Assembly (NCBI GenBank): GCA_024232855.1
Contig: JAAEPH010000234.1
Span: forward strand, 1-40,317
Length of the DNA stretch: 40,317 bases
Direction: 5' to 3'
DNA from: Gammaproteobacteria bacterium
GTDB taxonomy: Bacteria; Pseudomonadota; Gammaproteobacteria; GCA-001735895
Below, piece after piece: positions 27,815-37,326 of this stretch. The stretch's first letter is position 1. Each line of letters starts with the position of its first letter. The notes beneath the pieces are model-generated. The model ran no database searches and was not told the origin of the DNA. It saw only the letters and a program-made list of their open reading frames with translations. Made by a program: the position numbers and the translations under genes.

Positions 27815-28279
27815 TTACTCGGCGAGGTACTTCAATACAGCTTCGGCGCGCAGTGATTGACGCTGGTAGGTGCCAGCGCTGATGACCACCGGGATATCAC
27901 CTGGCATGACGCCAAAGCCGATCATCTTGATGTCGCATAGCAGGTCCATGTAGGAATCCTCGTTGATGTCCTGCTGATGGCACAGGGTCTTGTCGGACTT
28001 GCCGACCAGGTTTTGCGAAACGGCTTTGAGCCGCAAGGTGCGCGGGTTGATGTCATTGACGTCAAAACTGGCCGAACCCAGTATGGCGACGGGAAGCAGC
28101 CGTTGCCGGGTGAGGTCGATGGTGTTCTCGGCGTTGCCCGGCAGGATATCGACCGCCATCAGTTCGGGGCCCTGGTCACCGGAGAGCAGGCTGGAACCTG
28201 CCATTGCCGAAATGCTGACAAACCAGCAGGCGCTTATGGAAATTGCTTTTGCTGCAAACAACCGATTTTTCTCTGTCAT
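27815..28279 (-). CDS. Secreted hypothetical protein with VAIL-type extracellular motif
   Basis: Signal-peptide-like start MTEKNRLFAAKAISISACWFVSISAMAGSS; IDLTRQRLLPVAILGSASFDVNDINPRTLRL resembles the 'GVIPVAILTTEDFDATTVDPATVRF' motif seen in secreted proteins. Confidence 0.75.
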   Translation of the reverse strand: MTEKNRLFAAKAISISACWFVSISAMAGSSLLSGDQGPELMAVDILPGNAENTIDLTRQRLLPVAILGSASFDVNDINPRTLRLKAVSQNLVGKSDKTLCHQQDINEDSYMDLLCDIKMIGFGVMPGDIPVVISAGTYQRQSLRAEAVLKYLAE

Positions 28280-28288
28280 CGCCGCTGG

Positions 28289-28316
28289 CCTGGGTTGTCG
28301 ATCCTGGGTTGTCGAT
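28289..28316. repeat. Perfect 14-bp tandem duplication (CCTGGGTTGTCGAT x2)
   Basis: 28289-28302 and 28303-28316 identical. Confidence 0.95.
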
Positions 28317-28441
28317 CGATAATGGCGCTCAAGTTTAACATTTAATGGCTCGGTGATTGTGATGCGTCGATAGGAGCCGCCGATCCACGACTGCCGGTGC
28401 TGTGCTGTTGCATAAATGGGTATACTGTCCGCGGAATTCAA

Positions 28442-29758
28442 ATGATGACAGCAATCAACAACACTTTTGCAACGGATCGACATGGCTGGGCCGAGCTATT
28501 ACCGCAACGCAGACCCAGCCCACCGCTGCAAGGCGGGCATCGGGTTGCGTGGACGGTGATCGGCGCCGGCCTGACCGGGCTGGCGGCGGCTCGACGACTG
28601 GCGGCACTGCATCCCGGCGAGGAAATTCTGCTGCTCGATGCGCGCTGCGTGGGGCAGGGTGCTTCCGGCCGCAATTCCGGGTTTGTCGTCGCCACCAGCC
28701 AGTTCAATGGCGGTTTCGACACGAACCAGCTCGAAAATTACCGGCGTGTCAATCGCATCAACCTTGCCGGACTGGACCTGCTCGATGCACAGATTGCCGC
28801 AAATGCGATCGAATGCCAGTGGCGCCGTGAAGGTTTTATTCATACCGCGGCCGATAACACGGCGTTGCGAGAGTACGATTATTTTCGGTGCTACCTGGAG
28901 GCGCTCGAGGCCGATCACGAACTGCTCGATGAAAATGCACTCCATCGGCTGCTTGGTTGCCGGCTATACAGCGCCGGTATCCGTATCGCCGATGGTGCAC
29001 TGGTACAGCCTGCCGCACTGGTGCGCGGCTTGGCCGACAGTCTGCCCGCCAACGTGCGCCTGCACGAGCAGAGCGCGGTACTGGAGATTGCCGACCGCAA
29101 ACCGCTGATGCTGCGCCTTGCCAATGCCGAGGTAAGCTGTGACAAGGTCATCGTCGCTACCAACTACGAGGCGCCCGCGCTCGGCCTGCTACGACGCTAC
29201 ATCGTCGGCAGCACGCTGGCGGGTAGTTTCACGCGGGTGTTGACCGAAGCGGAACGCGCCGGTCTCGGCAACCTGAAAGAATGGGGTGCAATCTCACTGC
29301 ACAGCGGCGGCGCCACGGTACGCCTCACCAGCGATGGCCGCATCCAGATTCGCAATTCCGCGGAGTATCATGGTTCGCGGTTGTTGTCGGACGATGAACT
29401 GGTCGCGCGCCAGGCGATCCACCGCGCCGGCTTCGAGAAACGCTTTCCCCAACTGGCGCAGGTGCCCTTCGAATACGCCTGGTCCGGCGTCGAAGGTATC
29501 ACGCGTAACGGCACCAACTTCTTTGGACAGCAGCGCGCCGGCGTTTACCTTGCCGGCGGCTACAATGGCTCGGGTGTGAGTCGCGGCACCGCATTCGGCA
29601 ATGCGATTGCCGATTATGCCAGCGGTCAGGCTTCGCGAATCGTGAACGACTGTCTCGCCAACGCGCCGGGAGCGTGGATGCCGCCGCGCCCGTTGCTCGA
29701 CATCGGCGCCTTTTTCAAGGTTCGCTCGCGTTTCAAGGGTGTCGGCGCCGACCGCTAG
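28442..29758 (+). CDS. FAD-dependent oxidoreductase (DadA/PuuB-like)
   Basis: VAWTVIGAGLTGLAAARRLAALHPGEEILLLDARCVGQGASGRNSGFV...; C-terminal GVYLAGGYNGSGVSRGTAFGNAIADYASG. Confidence 0.92.
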   Translation: MMTAINNTFATDRHGWAELLPQRRPSPPLQGGHRVAWTVIGAGLTGLAAARRLAALHPGEEILLLDARCVGQGASGRNSGFVVATSQFNGGFDTNQLENYRRVNRINLAGLDLLDAQIAANAIECQWRREGFIHTAADNTALREYDYFRCYLEALEADHELLDENALHRLLGCRLYSAGIRIADGALVQPAALVRGLADSLPANVRLHEQSAVLEIADRKPLMLRLANAEVSCDKVIVATNYEAPALGLLRRYIVGSTLAGSFTRVLTEAERAGLGNLKEWGAISLHSGGATVRLTSDGRIQIRNSAEYHGSRLLSDDELVARQAIHRAGFEKRFPQLAQVPFEYAWSGVEGITRNGTNFFGQQRAGVYLAGGYNGSGVSRGTAFGNAIADYASGQASRIVNDCLANAPGAWMPPRPLLDIGAFFKVRSRFKGVGADR

Positions 29759-29797
29759 AGAAATCTCGGAACCTCTCCCGGAAATCCGCGGACTAGA

Positions 29798-30364
29798 TCA
29801 CCAGGTCAGATCATCGGGAATCTTGTAGTCCGCATAGGGGTCGTCCTCGGCGCTGGTGGTCGTGTCCTCATCGTTCAACTCGATTACCGTTTCGGCATCG
29901 CGCTCGGCGATCTTGCGTGCCACTTCCATGGGAACAAGTTCGAACCGCCGCCCCTCATTGTTAACCACCGTGGTGACGATGGCGAGACGCCCCCCGGTCA
30001 GCAGGGATTTCTCAGTTTCGCCGATGAAGATTTTCTTGATCTTCTTGCGATAAACGAAGCTATAGGGGATTTCACCCTTACTGCGATCCACTTTGTTGGT
30101 TTCGATTAACTGCTTGACCTGGGCGGCTATCGCTTTCTGTTCGAGCGCCTGTTTCCTTTTCTCGTTGAGCGCGCGATCGCGCGCGACCCGTTCGGCGTGA
30201 CGCTTCTCAGCGGCGGCTTTCTTCGGGTCGACCTTTCTGGCGCCGGACTTACCGGCGGCTTTACGCGACTGGTTGCTACGCTTCTGTTTTTCCTTTTCGG
30301 CCATTTTGAGCTTGTTCTTATCGACCAGCCCGGCCTTGAGCAGTTGTTCCTGGAGTGATGACAT
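29798..30364 (-). CDS. DUF2058/YaiL-family protein
   Basis: 188 aa; MSSLQEQLLKAGLVDKNKLKMAEKEKQKR...IPYSFVYRKKIKKIFIGETEKSLLTGGRLAIV. Confidence 0.9.
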   Translation of the reverse strand: MSSLQEQLLKAGLVDKNKLKMAEKEKQKRSNQSRKAAGKSGARKVDPKKAAAEKRHAERVARDRALNEKRKQALEQKAIAAQVKQLIETNKVDRSKGEIPYSFVYRKKIKKIFIGETEKSLLTGGRLAIVTTVVNNEGRRFELVPMEVARKIAERDAETVIELNDEDTTTSAEDDPYADYKIPDDLTW

Positions 30365-30402
30365 GGTTGAGTTGGCTAGTTTGTTTTCAGTTATTTAAAG
30401 AG

Positions 30403-30975
30403 TCAGGCCCTGCGTGCGACGGCGCGGGCGCTCGCAACCTGGCCACCCTCGGGTATCGCTTCAACGCTCTCCTCGTATAACATCAGGTCGAGCGCCGACA
30501 CGGCCTCGCGCAGCGCGCCGGGCGCCACGCGAAAATCGGGATTGTCCGGGCCGATAACCTCCTGCTCACAGCGCAGATGCTCCTCGCACAACAGGTAACC
30601 ACCCGGCGCCAGGCATGAGCACAGTTGCGTGATCAACTCGAGATCGACGTACCACAGCACCACGATCAAGTCGTAATCGGTGTCAAACGGGTAGGGCTTG
30701 TCCAGGTCGTGCTCGATCAGGTTCAGCACCAGTCCCTGTTCATCGGCTTTTTTGCGGGATTCTTTAAGGCCTTCAGGGGATATGTCGATCGCGTCTACCT
30801 GAAACCCCGCCCCGGCCATGAATATCGAATTGCGCCCGGCGCCGCAGGCGACGTCCAGCGCGCGTCCCACGGGTATTTCAGGCAGCCAGTCGCTTAGCAG
30901 GGTCACCGGGTTGGACTTGCGGTAGCTGTCCTCGGTATAGCGCTGGTTCCACTTGTCGCGGTCTTCTGCACTCAT
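30403..30975 (-). CDS. Class I SAM-dependent methyltransferase (TehB-like)
   Basis: 190 aa; WNQRYTEDSY...GRALDVACGAGRNSIFMAGAGFQVDAIDISPEGLKESRKKA. Confidence 0.9.
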   Translation of the reverse strand: MSAEDRDKWNQRYTEDSYRKSNPVTLLSDWLPEIPVGRALDVACGAGRNSIFMAGAGFQVDAIDISPEGLKESRKKADEQGLVLNLIEHDLDKPYPFDTDYDLIVVLWYVDLELITQLCSCLAPGGYLLCEEHLRCEQEVIGPDNPDFRVAPGALREAVSALDLMLYEESVEAIPEGGQVASARAVARRA

Positions 30976-31152
30976 GATGGTTGTCAGGCCTGTTTACCCG
31001 GTACGTCTCAGGTGTTTTAGTCTAACCGAATTTACAGGTGCAATGAATCCATCCGTTAAACAATCTGACTGGTTTATAATGAGTTCTTGTTGACTTGTTA
31101 ATGCGCCGGGGAGGCGATATATGCACATTTCTGATAACGAAAGGGAGCGGCA

Positions 31153-32046
31153 ATGCGTACTCCTTCGCGTCATCGAGGCGGCGTAGGCGTGGTTGATCCC
31201 AGCGCAACCGATGATCAGGCCGAGATCGACGGCTTCCAGGGCATCGACACGATGGTTGCCGAGCCGCTGAAGTTCAAGGTAAAGCTAGCCATCGGCGAGG
31301 ATGCCTACACCTCGCTAAAAGTAAAGAACGCGGTGGTGCAGGCCTGGGACGTGGCGGGCGTCGCCACCACGGCGGCTGTGGTCGCCAAGTCGTCGGTGGT
31401 GGCATCTACCTTTTTTGCGCCCAGTGGCCTGCTCGCAGCCATCGGTATCGGCACCGCGGTCACGCCGATCGGCTGGGTGATCGCCGCCGGTGTCGTTACC
31501 GGCGGCGCCTGGTTTGGCGTTACCCGTCACTTGAAGAAGGCGTCGGCGAGCAAGCTCACCGTGGTGCCGAATTTTATCAATACCCCGCTCGATGTGCTGG
31601 CGCTGGGCCTGTTTGATCTGATGGTGCCGCTGGCGCTCAGGCTGGTCGCTATCGATGGACGTGTCGACGCTGCACGGCGGCAACGGATCGATGACTACTT
31701 TGTCGGCGAATGGGGCTACGATGCGAACTTCGTCGATGCCGGGTTGCGGCACATCGAATCCAGGCTGGATCAACTTTCCGTGGTTGAACTGGCGCAGACC
31801 ATGGCCGAGTTTGCCAGTCACAATCGCGATTGCAACTTCCGCATGATGTCTCGCGAGATACTCGACTTTCTGCGTCACATCGCGGCGCTGGATGGTAGCG
31901 TCGATGCGGATGACGAAAGCGCCATTCGCGAAATTGAGGGTATTTTCGAATCGGCCAATCGATTCTCACCGCGCCGGCAACTGCGCGCCGGCTGGGTCGC
32001 GCTAAGATCGCAAACGAGCCGGCTGCTGCGGCGCCGAAAACCGTGA
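31153..32046 (+). CDS. Membrane-associated protein with TerB-like C-terminal domain
   Basis: 297 aa; central Ala/Gly hydrophobic stretch, then LRLVAIDGRVDAARRQRIDDYFVGEWGYD...LDFLRHIAALDGSVDADDESAIREI (TerB-like helical repeats). Confidence 0.75.
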   Translation: MRTPSRHRGGVGVVDPSATDDQAEIDGFQGIDTMVAEPLKFKVKLAIGEDAYTSLKVKNAVVQAWDVAGVATTAAVVAKSSVVASTFFAPSGLLAAIGIGTAVTPIGWVIAAGVVTGGAWFGVTRHLKKASASKLTVVPNFINTPLDVLALGLFDLMVPLALRLVAIDGRVDAARRQRIDDYFVGEWGYDANFVDAGLRHIESRLDQLSVVELAQTMAEFASHNRDCNFRMMSREILDFLRHIAALDGSVDADDESAIREIEGIFESANRFSPRRQLRAGWVALRSQTSRLLRRRKP

Positions 32047-32098
32047 ATTCCGACTACAGTCCGTGACCGCGGATAGTCAAATCAACGTTGAAACAGCG

Positions 32099-33025
32099 CT
32101 AGCCCGCATTTGACGGCTCGGTCGTGTCCGCGCCGCCAAAGGCATTTACCAGCGCCTCGATGAAGCGGGACAGTTCCAGCGACATGATGGAGAAATCGAC
32201 GTCAAAGCGTGTCGCCACGTCTTCGGCCTCGACGTCATTCGCCTGTTCCTGCACGATGTCGGAAAAGCGCAGGCGCTTCACCGTCAGTTTTTCATCGACT
32301 ACGAATTCGAGTCGCTGTTGCCAGTTGAGCGCGAGCTTGCTGACGTGCATGCCGGTCTTGAGGTGATTGACGATTTCAGCGGAGGCGAGATCCTGATTCT
32401 TGCAGCGAATCACGCTGCTGATGTCGGCGTTATCGCGCAACTCGCACTCTTCGCCGTGCTCGAACCCGTGCTCGCTTTGGCCGCTGTCGATCCAGCGCGT
32501 CATGACGTCGATGGGCTGGTGTTTGCTCACCAGCGGGATCACCGACAGCGAACCCAGCGTATCGCGCAGTTGCTGTAGCAAATCCTCGGCGCGTTTGGCC
32601 GAGGCCGCATCGACTATCAGTAGTTGATCGCGTGGCGAAATGTAGGCGTATTGCAGGGACGAGCGCACAAACGCTTTCGGCAGCAGGTTGAAGTACACTT
32701 CGTCGCGCAGTGAACGGCGTTCCTTGCGCGGCAGTCGGCGCGATTCGCGCAGTTCTATTTGCAGCGCCCTTTCCTCCAGTTCTTCGTTGATTACCGCGGC
32801 TGGCAACAGTTTGTCCTGGCGCTTGGCGCAGATCATCAGGTAGCCGTTGGTGGCGTGCACGAATTCGCTACCGTGACGGCCCAGCGGCGGCGCCCAGCCC
32901 GAGCGGGTCGTATCCTGGCTACCGCAGGGTATGAAAGCCTGCTGCTCGAGTTGCTGGCCGAGGGTGGTAGCGTCCAGTTCGAAAGGCTGGGTGAAACGGT
33001 AAAGCTGTAAGTTTTTGAACCACAT
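32099..33025 (-). CDS. rdgC: Recombination-associated protein RdgC
   Basis: 308 aa; MWFKNLQLYRFTQPFELDATTLGQQLEQQAFIPCGSQDTTRSGWAPPLG... Confidence 0.95.
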   Translation of the reverse strand: MWFKNLQLYRFTQPFELDATTLGQQLEQQAFIPCGSQDTTRSGWAPPLGRHGSEFVHATNGYLMICAKRQDKLLPAAVINEELEERALQIELRESRRLPRKERRSLRDEVYFNLLPKAFVRSSLQYAYISPRDQLLIVDAASAKRAEDLLQQLRDTLGSLSVIPLVSKHQPIDVMTRWIDSGQSEHGFEHGEECELRDNADISSVIRCKNQDLASAEIVNHLKTGMHVSKLALNWQQRLEFVVDEKLTVKRLRFSDIVQEQANDVEAEDVATRFDVDFSIMSLELSRFIEALVNAFGGADTTEPSNAG

Positions 33026-33046
33026 GGATACGATGTTTCCTTGAAT

Positions 33047-34432
33047 TCAGACCGTTTTCAGGTGGTAGGACTTGGGGCGCGTCAGCGATTCGAAACCAAC
33101 CGTCGACAGGGTGCAACCGCGCCCGGAGTTCTTGACCCCGGTCCAGGCCAGCGCCGGATCGAGGTAATCGCAGCGATTCATAAACCAGGTGCCGGTCTGA
33201 ATCTGGTTGCCGATATCGATAGCCGCGTTTTCGTCCTGGGTAAACACCGCCGCGGTCAAACCGAACTCACTGTCATTCATCAGGCGAATCGCTTCGGCGT
33301 CGCCGCTCACCGGAATGATGCCCATTACCGGGCCGAAGGTTTCCTCGGTCATGACGCGCATCGAATGGTCGACGTCGACCAGTACCTGCGGCGCGAGGTA
33401 GGGCGTGCCGGCAGCATTGGCGGTAAAGTGACCCGGGTTGATCAGCGCGCGCGCACCGGCGGCCAGAGCCTCGTCGATCTGGCCACGCGCGAAATCGGCG
33501 GCGCTGGTCTTGACCAGGGGGCCGAGATTGGTGTCGGGATCGTCGGGACGGCCGAGTTTGTAAGCGGCCACCAGCGCGGTTACGCCGGCGACGAACTCAT
33601 CGTATACCGCCGCGTCGACGTAAACCCGCTCGATGCTGCAGCAGGACTGGCCGGAATTGAACATGGCGCCGTCGGTTACGGTCTCGATCGCGTGTTGCAG
33701 ATCAGCGTCCTGGCGCACGTAAGCCGGGTCCTTGCCGCCGAGTTCGAGACCAACCCCGATAAAGCGGCCGGCGGCGGCGCGTTCAACCATCTCGCCGCCC
33801 GGCACCGAGCCGGTAAAGGCGACGTAGCCGACCGAAGGTGACTGGATCACGGTCTCGGTATCGGCGTGGTTCAGGTGCAGGTGCTGGAACACGCCGGGCG
33901 GCAAGCCTGCTTCATCGAAGGCCTGTTGCAGGCGTTCCGCGCACAGCGGGGTTTGCGCCGAGTGCTTGAGGATGACGGAATTACCCGCCAGCAACGCTGG
34001 CATGATCGCGTTTACCGAAGTCAGGTACGGGAAATTCCACGGCGCGATAATGAACACCACGCCTAACGGCTCGCGCCTGATGTAGCGCGTAAAACCCTCT
34101 TTTGCCTCGGGCTTCAGATCGGCGAGCGCATCGTCGGCGATAGCGATCATGTGGCGCGCGCGTTCTTCGAAGCCACCGACCTCACCGGGCGCCTGCGAAA
34201 CCGGCCGGCCCATTTGCCAGGTCAACTCCTCGGCGATGTCGGCCTTGCGTTCGACGAAGGTATCGACCGCCTTGCCGCACAGCGCCTGGCGCTCGGCAAC
34301 GGGAGTATTTCTCCACAGTTGCTGTGCCGCCTGGGACGTGGCCAGGGTTTGCTGGATTGCATCGGCGCTGGCCGTTTCGCGTTCGACGTAAACGCTGCCG
34401 TCCACCGGAGAAATACATTGTAGAGTGGTCAT
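33047..34432 (-). CDS. NAD(P)-dependent aldehyde dehydrogenase family protein
   Basis: 461 aa; IAPWNFPYLTSVNAIMPALLAGNSVILKHSAQTPLCAERL, FTGSVPGG, LELGGKDPAYV, MFNSGQSCCSIERVYV. Confidence 0.93.
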   Translation of the reverse strand: MTTLQCISPVDGSVYVERETASADAIQQTLATSQAAQQLWRNTPVAERQALCGKAVDTFVERKADIAEELTWQMGRPVSQAPGEVGGFEERARHMIAIADDALADLKPEAKEGFTRYIRREPLGVVFIIAPWNFPYLTSVNAIMPALLAGNSVILKHSAQTPLCAERLQQAFDEAGLPPGVFQHLHLNHADTETVIQSPSVGYVAFTGSVPGGEMVERAAAGRFIGVGLELGGKDPAYVRQDADLQHAIETVTDGAMFNSGQSCCSIERVYVDAAVYDEFVAGVTALVAAYKLGRPDDPDTNLGPLVKTSAADFARGQIDEALAAGARALINPGHFTANAAGTPYLAPQVLVDVDHSMRVMTEETFGPVMGIIPVSGDAEAIRLMNDSEFGLTAAVFTQDENAAIDIGNQIQTGTWFMNRCDYLDPALAWTGVKNSGRGCTLSTVGFESLTRPKSYHLKTV

Positions 34433-34489
34433 GAGACTTGCTCGCTGGATAAGGGGTTTAACAGGATGCTGAATTTGGCAGCGCTATTT

Positions 34490-35791
34490 TTAACCGATTC
34501 CATATCCTTTGTCGACCGCAACCGTAACGCGATTGCGATTTAGTTTTTTCCCGCCGGGATAGTCATCTCGGGTCGGCGAATCGCGCAGAGGATCGTCCAT
34601 CGACGGACTGGGCTCGGTGAACCACTTCGGGCCTTCGGCGGTGATGTAAGCGTGATCTTCGAGGCGTACGCCGAACTCACCGTAGCAGCAGATCATCGGC
34701 TCGATGGAAAAGCACATCCCCGGCGCCAGCGGAAGATCGTTACCCTTGACGATATAAGGATGTTCATGAACATCGAGACCGACGCCGTGGCCGGTGCGAT
34801 GGGGTAGGCCCGGCAGCTGGTAAGCGGGGCCGAATCCGGCCGCCTCGATGACGGCGCGCGCGGCGAGGTCGGGCGCCGAGCAGGGCGCGCCGATCTGCGC
34901 GGCGTCGAACGCGGCGAGTTGCGCGGCCTGTTCGAGTTCCCAGATTTCGCGCTGGCGCGCGTCGGCTTCACCGAATACGTAGCTGCGCGTGATGTCCGAG
35001 TTATAGCCGTGCAGGGTAGCGCCGGTATCGATCAGCACCATGTCGTTTTCGGCGAGTTGCTGCGGGTAGGGTACGCCGTGCGGGTAGGCGGTGGGCTCGC
35101 CGAAGAGCACGATCTTGAAGGTTGAAGGGCCATCCATGCCGCAGGCGATGTGGGCGTCGTCGAGAAACGCCTGCACCTCGCGCGTATCGATGCCTTCACG
35201 CAGGATGCGCGCGGCGGCCCGGTGAATCCGCAGCGTGATCGCCTTGGCCTGTGATAACAGGGCGAGTTCGTTCGCCGACTTGATGCGTCGGCAGGCGGAA
35301 ATCAGGTCTTCGCCGTTGACGACGGTTAATTTCGAATCGAATAACTGAAGCCGGTTCGCGGTGAAGAAAGGTGTCTGGTGGTCGATCGCGAGTCGACAGT
35401 TGGCCTGTTGCGCGCACCTGAGGGCGGCTGCGGCCACGGCGGCGGTCGGGTCTTCATGCTCTTCCCACAATACGAAATCGCCCTCCACAACCATGCCGGC
35501 TCGCGTCTTCTGCGCTTCGAATGCCGGGCAGACGTAAAGCAATTCACCGTTCGCGGCCAGAATTGCGCCATGCAGGCGTTCGCTCGCGTAACACTGCATG
35601 CCGGTGAAGTAACGCAGGCTGGTGGTGGCATCGAGATAAAGCGCATCGATGCCGCCCTCGCGCATCAGTTCGCGCAGTTTGTCGAGACGCCGGCGGTACT
35701 CGTCGAGGCCGATGGCAGCGGCCTGATTACGTGTCGAGCCCAGCAGCGTGAGTTCTTTCGATGCGATCGAACCGCCGACACCTTGAGTCAT
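34490..35791 (-). CDS. M24 family Xaa-Pro peptidase
   Basis: 433 aa; LIDTGATLHGYNSDITRSYVFG, GLPHRTGHGVGLDVHEHPYIVKG, MCFSIEPMICCYGEFGVRLEDHAYIT. Confidence 0.92.
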   Translation of the reverse strand: MTQGVGGSIASKELTLLGSTRNQAAAIGLDEYRRRLDKLRELMREGGIDALYLDATTSLRYFTGMQCYASERLHGAILAANGELLYVCPAFEAQKTRAGMVVEGDFVLWEEHEDPTAAVAAAALRCAQQANCRLAIDHQTPFFTANRLQLFDSKLTVVNGEDLISACRRIKSANELALLSQAKAITLRIHRAAARILREGIDTREVQAFLDDAHIACGMDGPSTFKIVLFGEPTAYPHGVPYPQQLAENDMVLIDTGATLHGYNSDITRSYVFGEADARQREIWELEQAAQLAAFDAAQIGAPCSAPDLAARAVIEAAGFGPAYQLPGLPHRTGHGVGLDVHEHPYIVKGNDLPLAPGMCFSIEPMICCYGEFGVRLEDHAYITAEGPKWFTEPSPSMDDPLRDSPTRDDYPGGKKLNRNRVTVAVDKGYGIG

Positions 35792-35895
35792 TATTTTTCA
35801 TCCGAAACAGTCGAATTCGAAGATTAACGGAAGCCAGTCCATTTGCACAGTCGAATGGCGGCGGCTGACCTGTCGACGGTTGGCAGGCGGGCGCC

Positions 35896-36450
35896 ATGCT
35901 CGCCGGCGGTGATTACCTGAGTATCGACGCCAACCAGCAGGTGGTGCACATCGAGGCGCCGCAGGACGCGCGTATCAACGAACTCAATGCAAGGCTCAAT
36001 GAAACCTATGCTCCTTACGGCTCACAGGGTGCCGGCAAGGCGCAACGCCAGTTGGAGCAGGACCAGGAGAGCAGTGACATTTCAACGGGTTTACTTGCCA
36101 AGCGCGCCCAGGCCAAGGCGTCCGCGTTCTACGGTAATGCCGACTGGGACCTGGTCGATGCGCTCAAGGATGGCGAAGTGGCCGAGGAGCAACTCGTCGA
36201 AATGGAAGACACCGCGTTACCCGAACCGATGCAGGGCCTGTCGGCGCAGCAGAAGCTCGATTACCTGCAGCATAAACAGGCAGAACGCGAGTCGATACGC
36301 AGGGAAATTCTCGATCTCAGCGAAACCAGGGCGAGCTACGTCGCGGAGAAGAAGCGCGAGCAGGCCGCGGCGGCGCCCAGCGTCAGCGACGCATTGAGCG
36401 GAGCGATCCGCAAGCAGGCGCAGCAAAAGAATTTCAGCTTCGCCAACTAA
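35896..36450 (+). pseudogene. C-terminal remnant of a von Willebrand factor A-domain-type protein (5'-truncated)
   Basis: 184 aa: INELNARLNETYAPYGSQGAGKAQRQLEQDQES...AKRAQAKASAFYGNADWDLVDALKDGEVAEEQLVEMEDTALPEPMQGLSAQQKLDYLQHKQAERESIRREILDLSETRASYVAEKK resembles the tail of vWA-domain proteins. No vWA/MIDAS region is upstream, since the frame closes at a TGA about 30 nt before the ATG. Confidence 0.6.
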
Positions 36451-36484
36451 CGCTAACGCGGCGACAATGTATATCGCCGCCGGG

Positions 36485-37222
36485 TTAGTCTGCGGCCCAC
36501 AGATTGAAGTGGCGGCTGATTTTGTTGACACGATTCAGGAAAGCCTTGTTGCGATTTGCGGGATTGGTAGCGACAGGCGATGGCAGCGACGCCGCCAGCT
36601 CGATCGCCTGTCGCCGTGTCAGCCGCGCCGCGGGAATCCCCCAGTAGTGGCGCGTCGCGGCATCGACCCCGAACAGGCCGCGACCGAATTGCGCCACGTT
36701 GAGGTAATACTCCATGATTCGATGCTTGGAGAGTTGGCGTTCCATGGCTAGCGTCAATACCAGTTCATGCCACTTGCGCAGCGGGTTTCGCGAGGGACTC
36801 AGGAACAGGTTTTTTGCGGTTTGCTGCGAGAGGGTGCTGCCGCCGTAGATCATGCGGCCCTGGTCGAGATTGTGTTGCATGGCATTCCTGAATGCTTCCA
36901 GGTCGATGCCGTCGTGACTGTAGAAGCGCGAATCCTCGGCGATGACGACGGCGCGCACCATGGCTTGCGGGATTTCTTGCAGCGTCACCGGATTCCATCT
37001 CAGTCGCGGCAGATCGGGGTCGGCGCGCTGCGCAAGCTCGTAGTCACGGATGAAGCTGGAACGCTGAATCGGACCCTGGCGGTAACTTTCCCATTCTGGC
37101 CAGATCGAGGCCAGGTAAGCCGCGTCGAGAATGATCAGCACCAGCAGCAGGCGCAGGCACCAGCGTATTAACGAGACGATACGCGACCATACACCGGTCT
37201 TTCGAGTGAATAGGGAAGTCAT
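36485..37222 (-). CDS. mtgA: Monofunctional biosynthetic peptidoglycan transglycosylase
   Basis: MTSLFTRKTGVWSRIVSLIRWCLRLLLVLIILDAAYLASIWPEW; VIAEDSRFYSHDGIDLEAFRNAMQHNLDQGRMIYGGSTLSQQTAKNLFLSPSRNPLRKWHELVLTLAMERQLSKHRIMEYYLNVAQFG. Confidence 0.95.
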   Translation of the reverse strand: MTSLFTRKTGVWSRIVSLIRWCLRLLLVLIILDAAYLASIWPEWESYRQGPIQRSSFIRDYELAQRADPDLPRLRWNPVTLQEIPQAMVRAVVIAEDSRFYSHDGIDLEAFRNAMQHNLDQGRMIYGGSTLSQQTAKNLFLSPSRNPLRKWHELVLTLAMERQLSKHRIMEYYLNVAQFGRGLFGVDAATRHYWGIPAARLTRRQAIELAASLPSPVATNPANRNKAFLNRVNKISRHFNLWAAD

Positions 37223-37326
37223 CGGGGCACATCTTAGTGCATTCGTTTGCGCGATTGCCATTGTTACTCACGAATACCTGCCGCGGTCTTGCCGGCAGGG
37301 TTGCACGGATGCCGTTCGGGTTCGGG

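Noticed and set aside
33041-33841. 266-aa plus-strand ORF opposite the aldehyde dehydrogenase
   Set aside because: Shadow ORF; the opposite strand carries unambiguous ALDH motifs.
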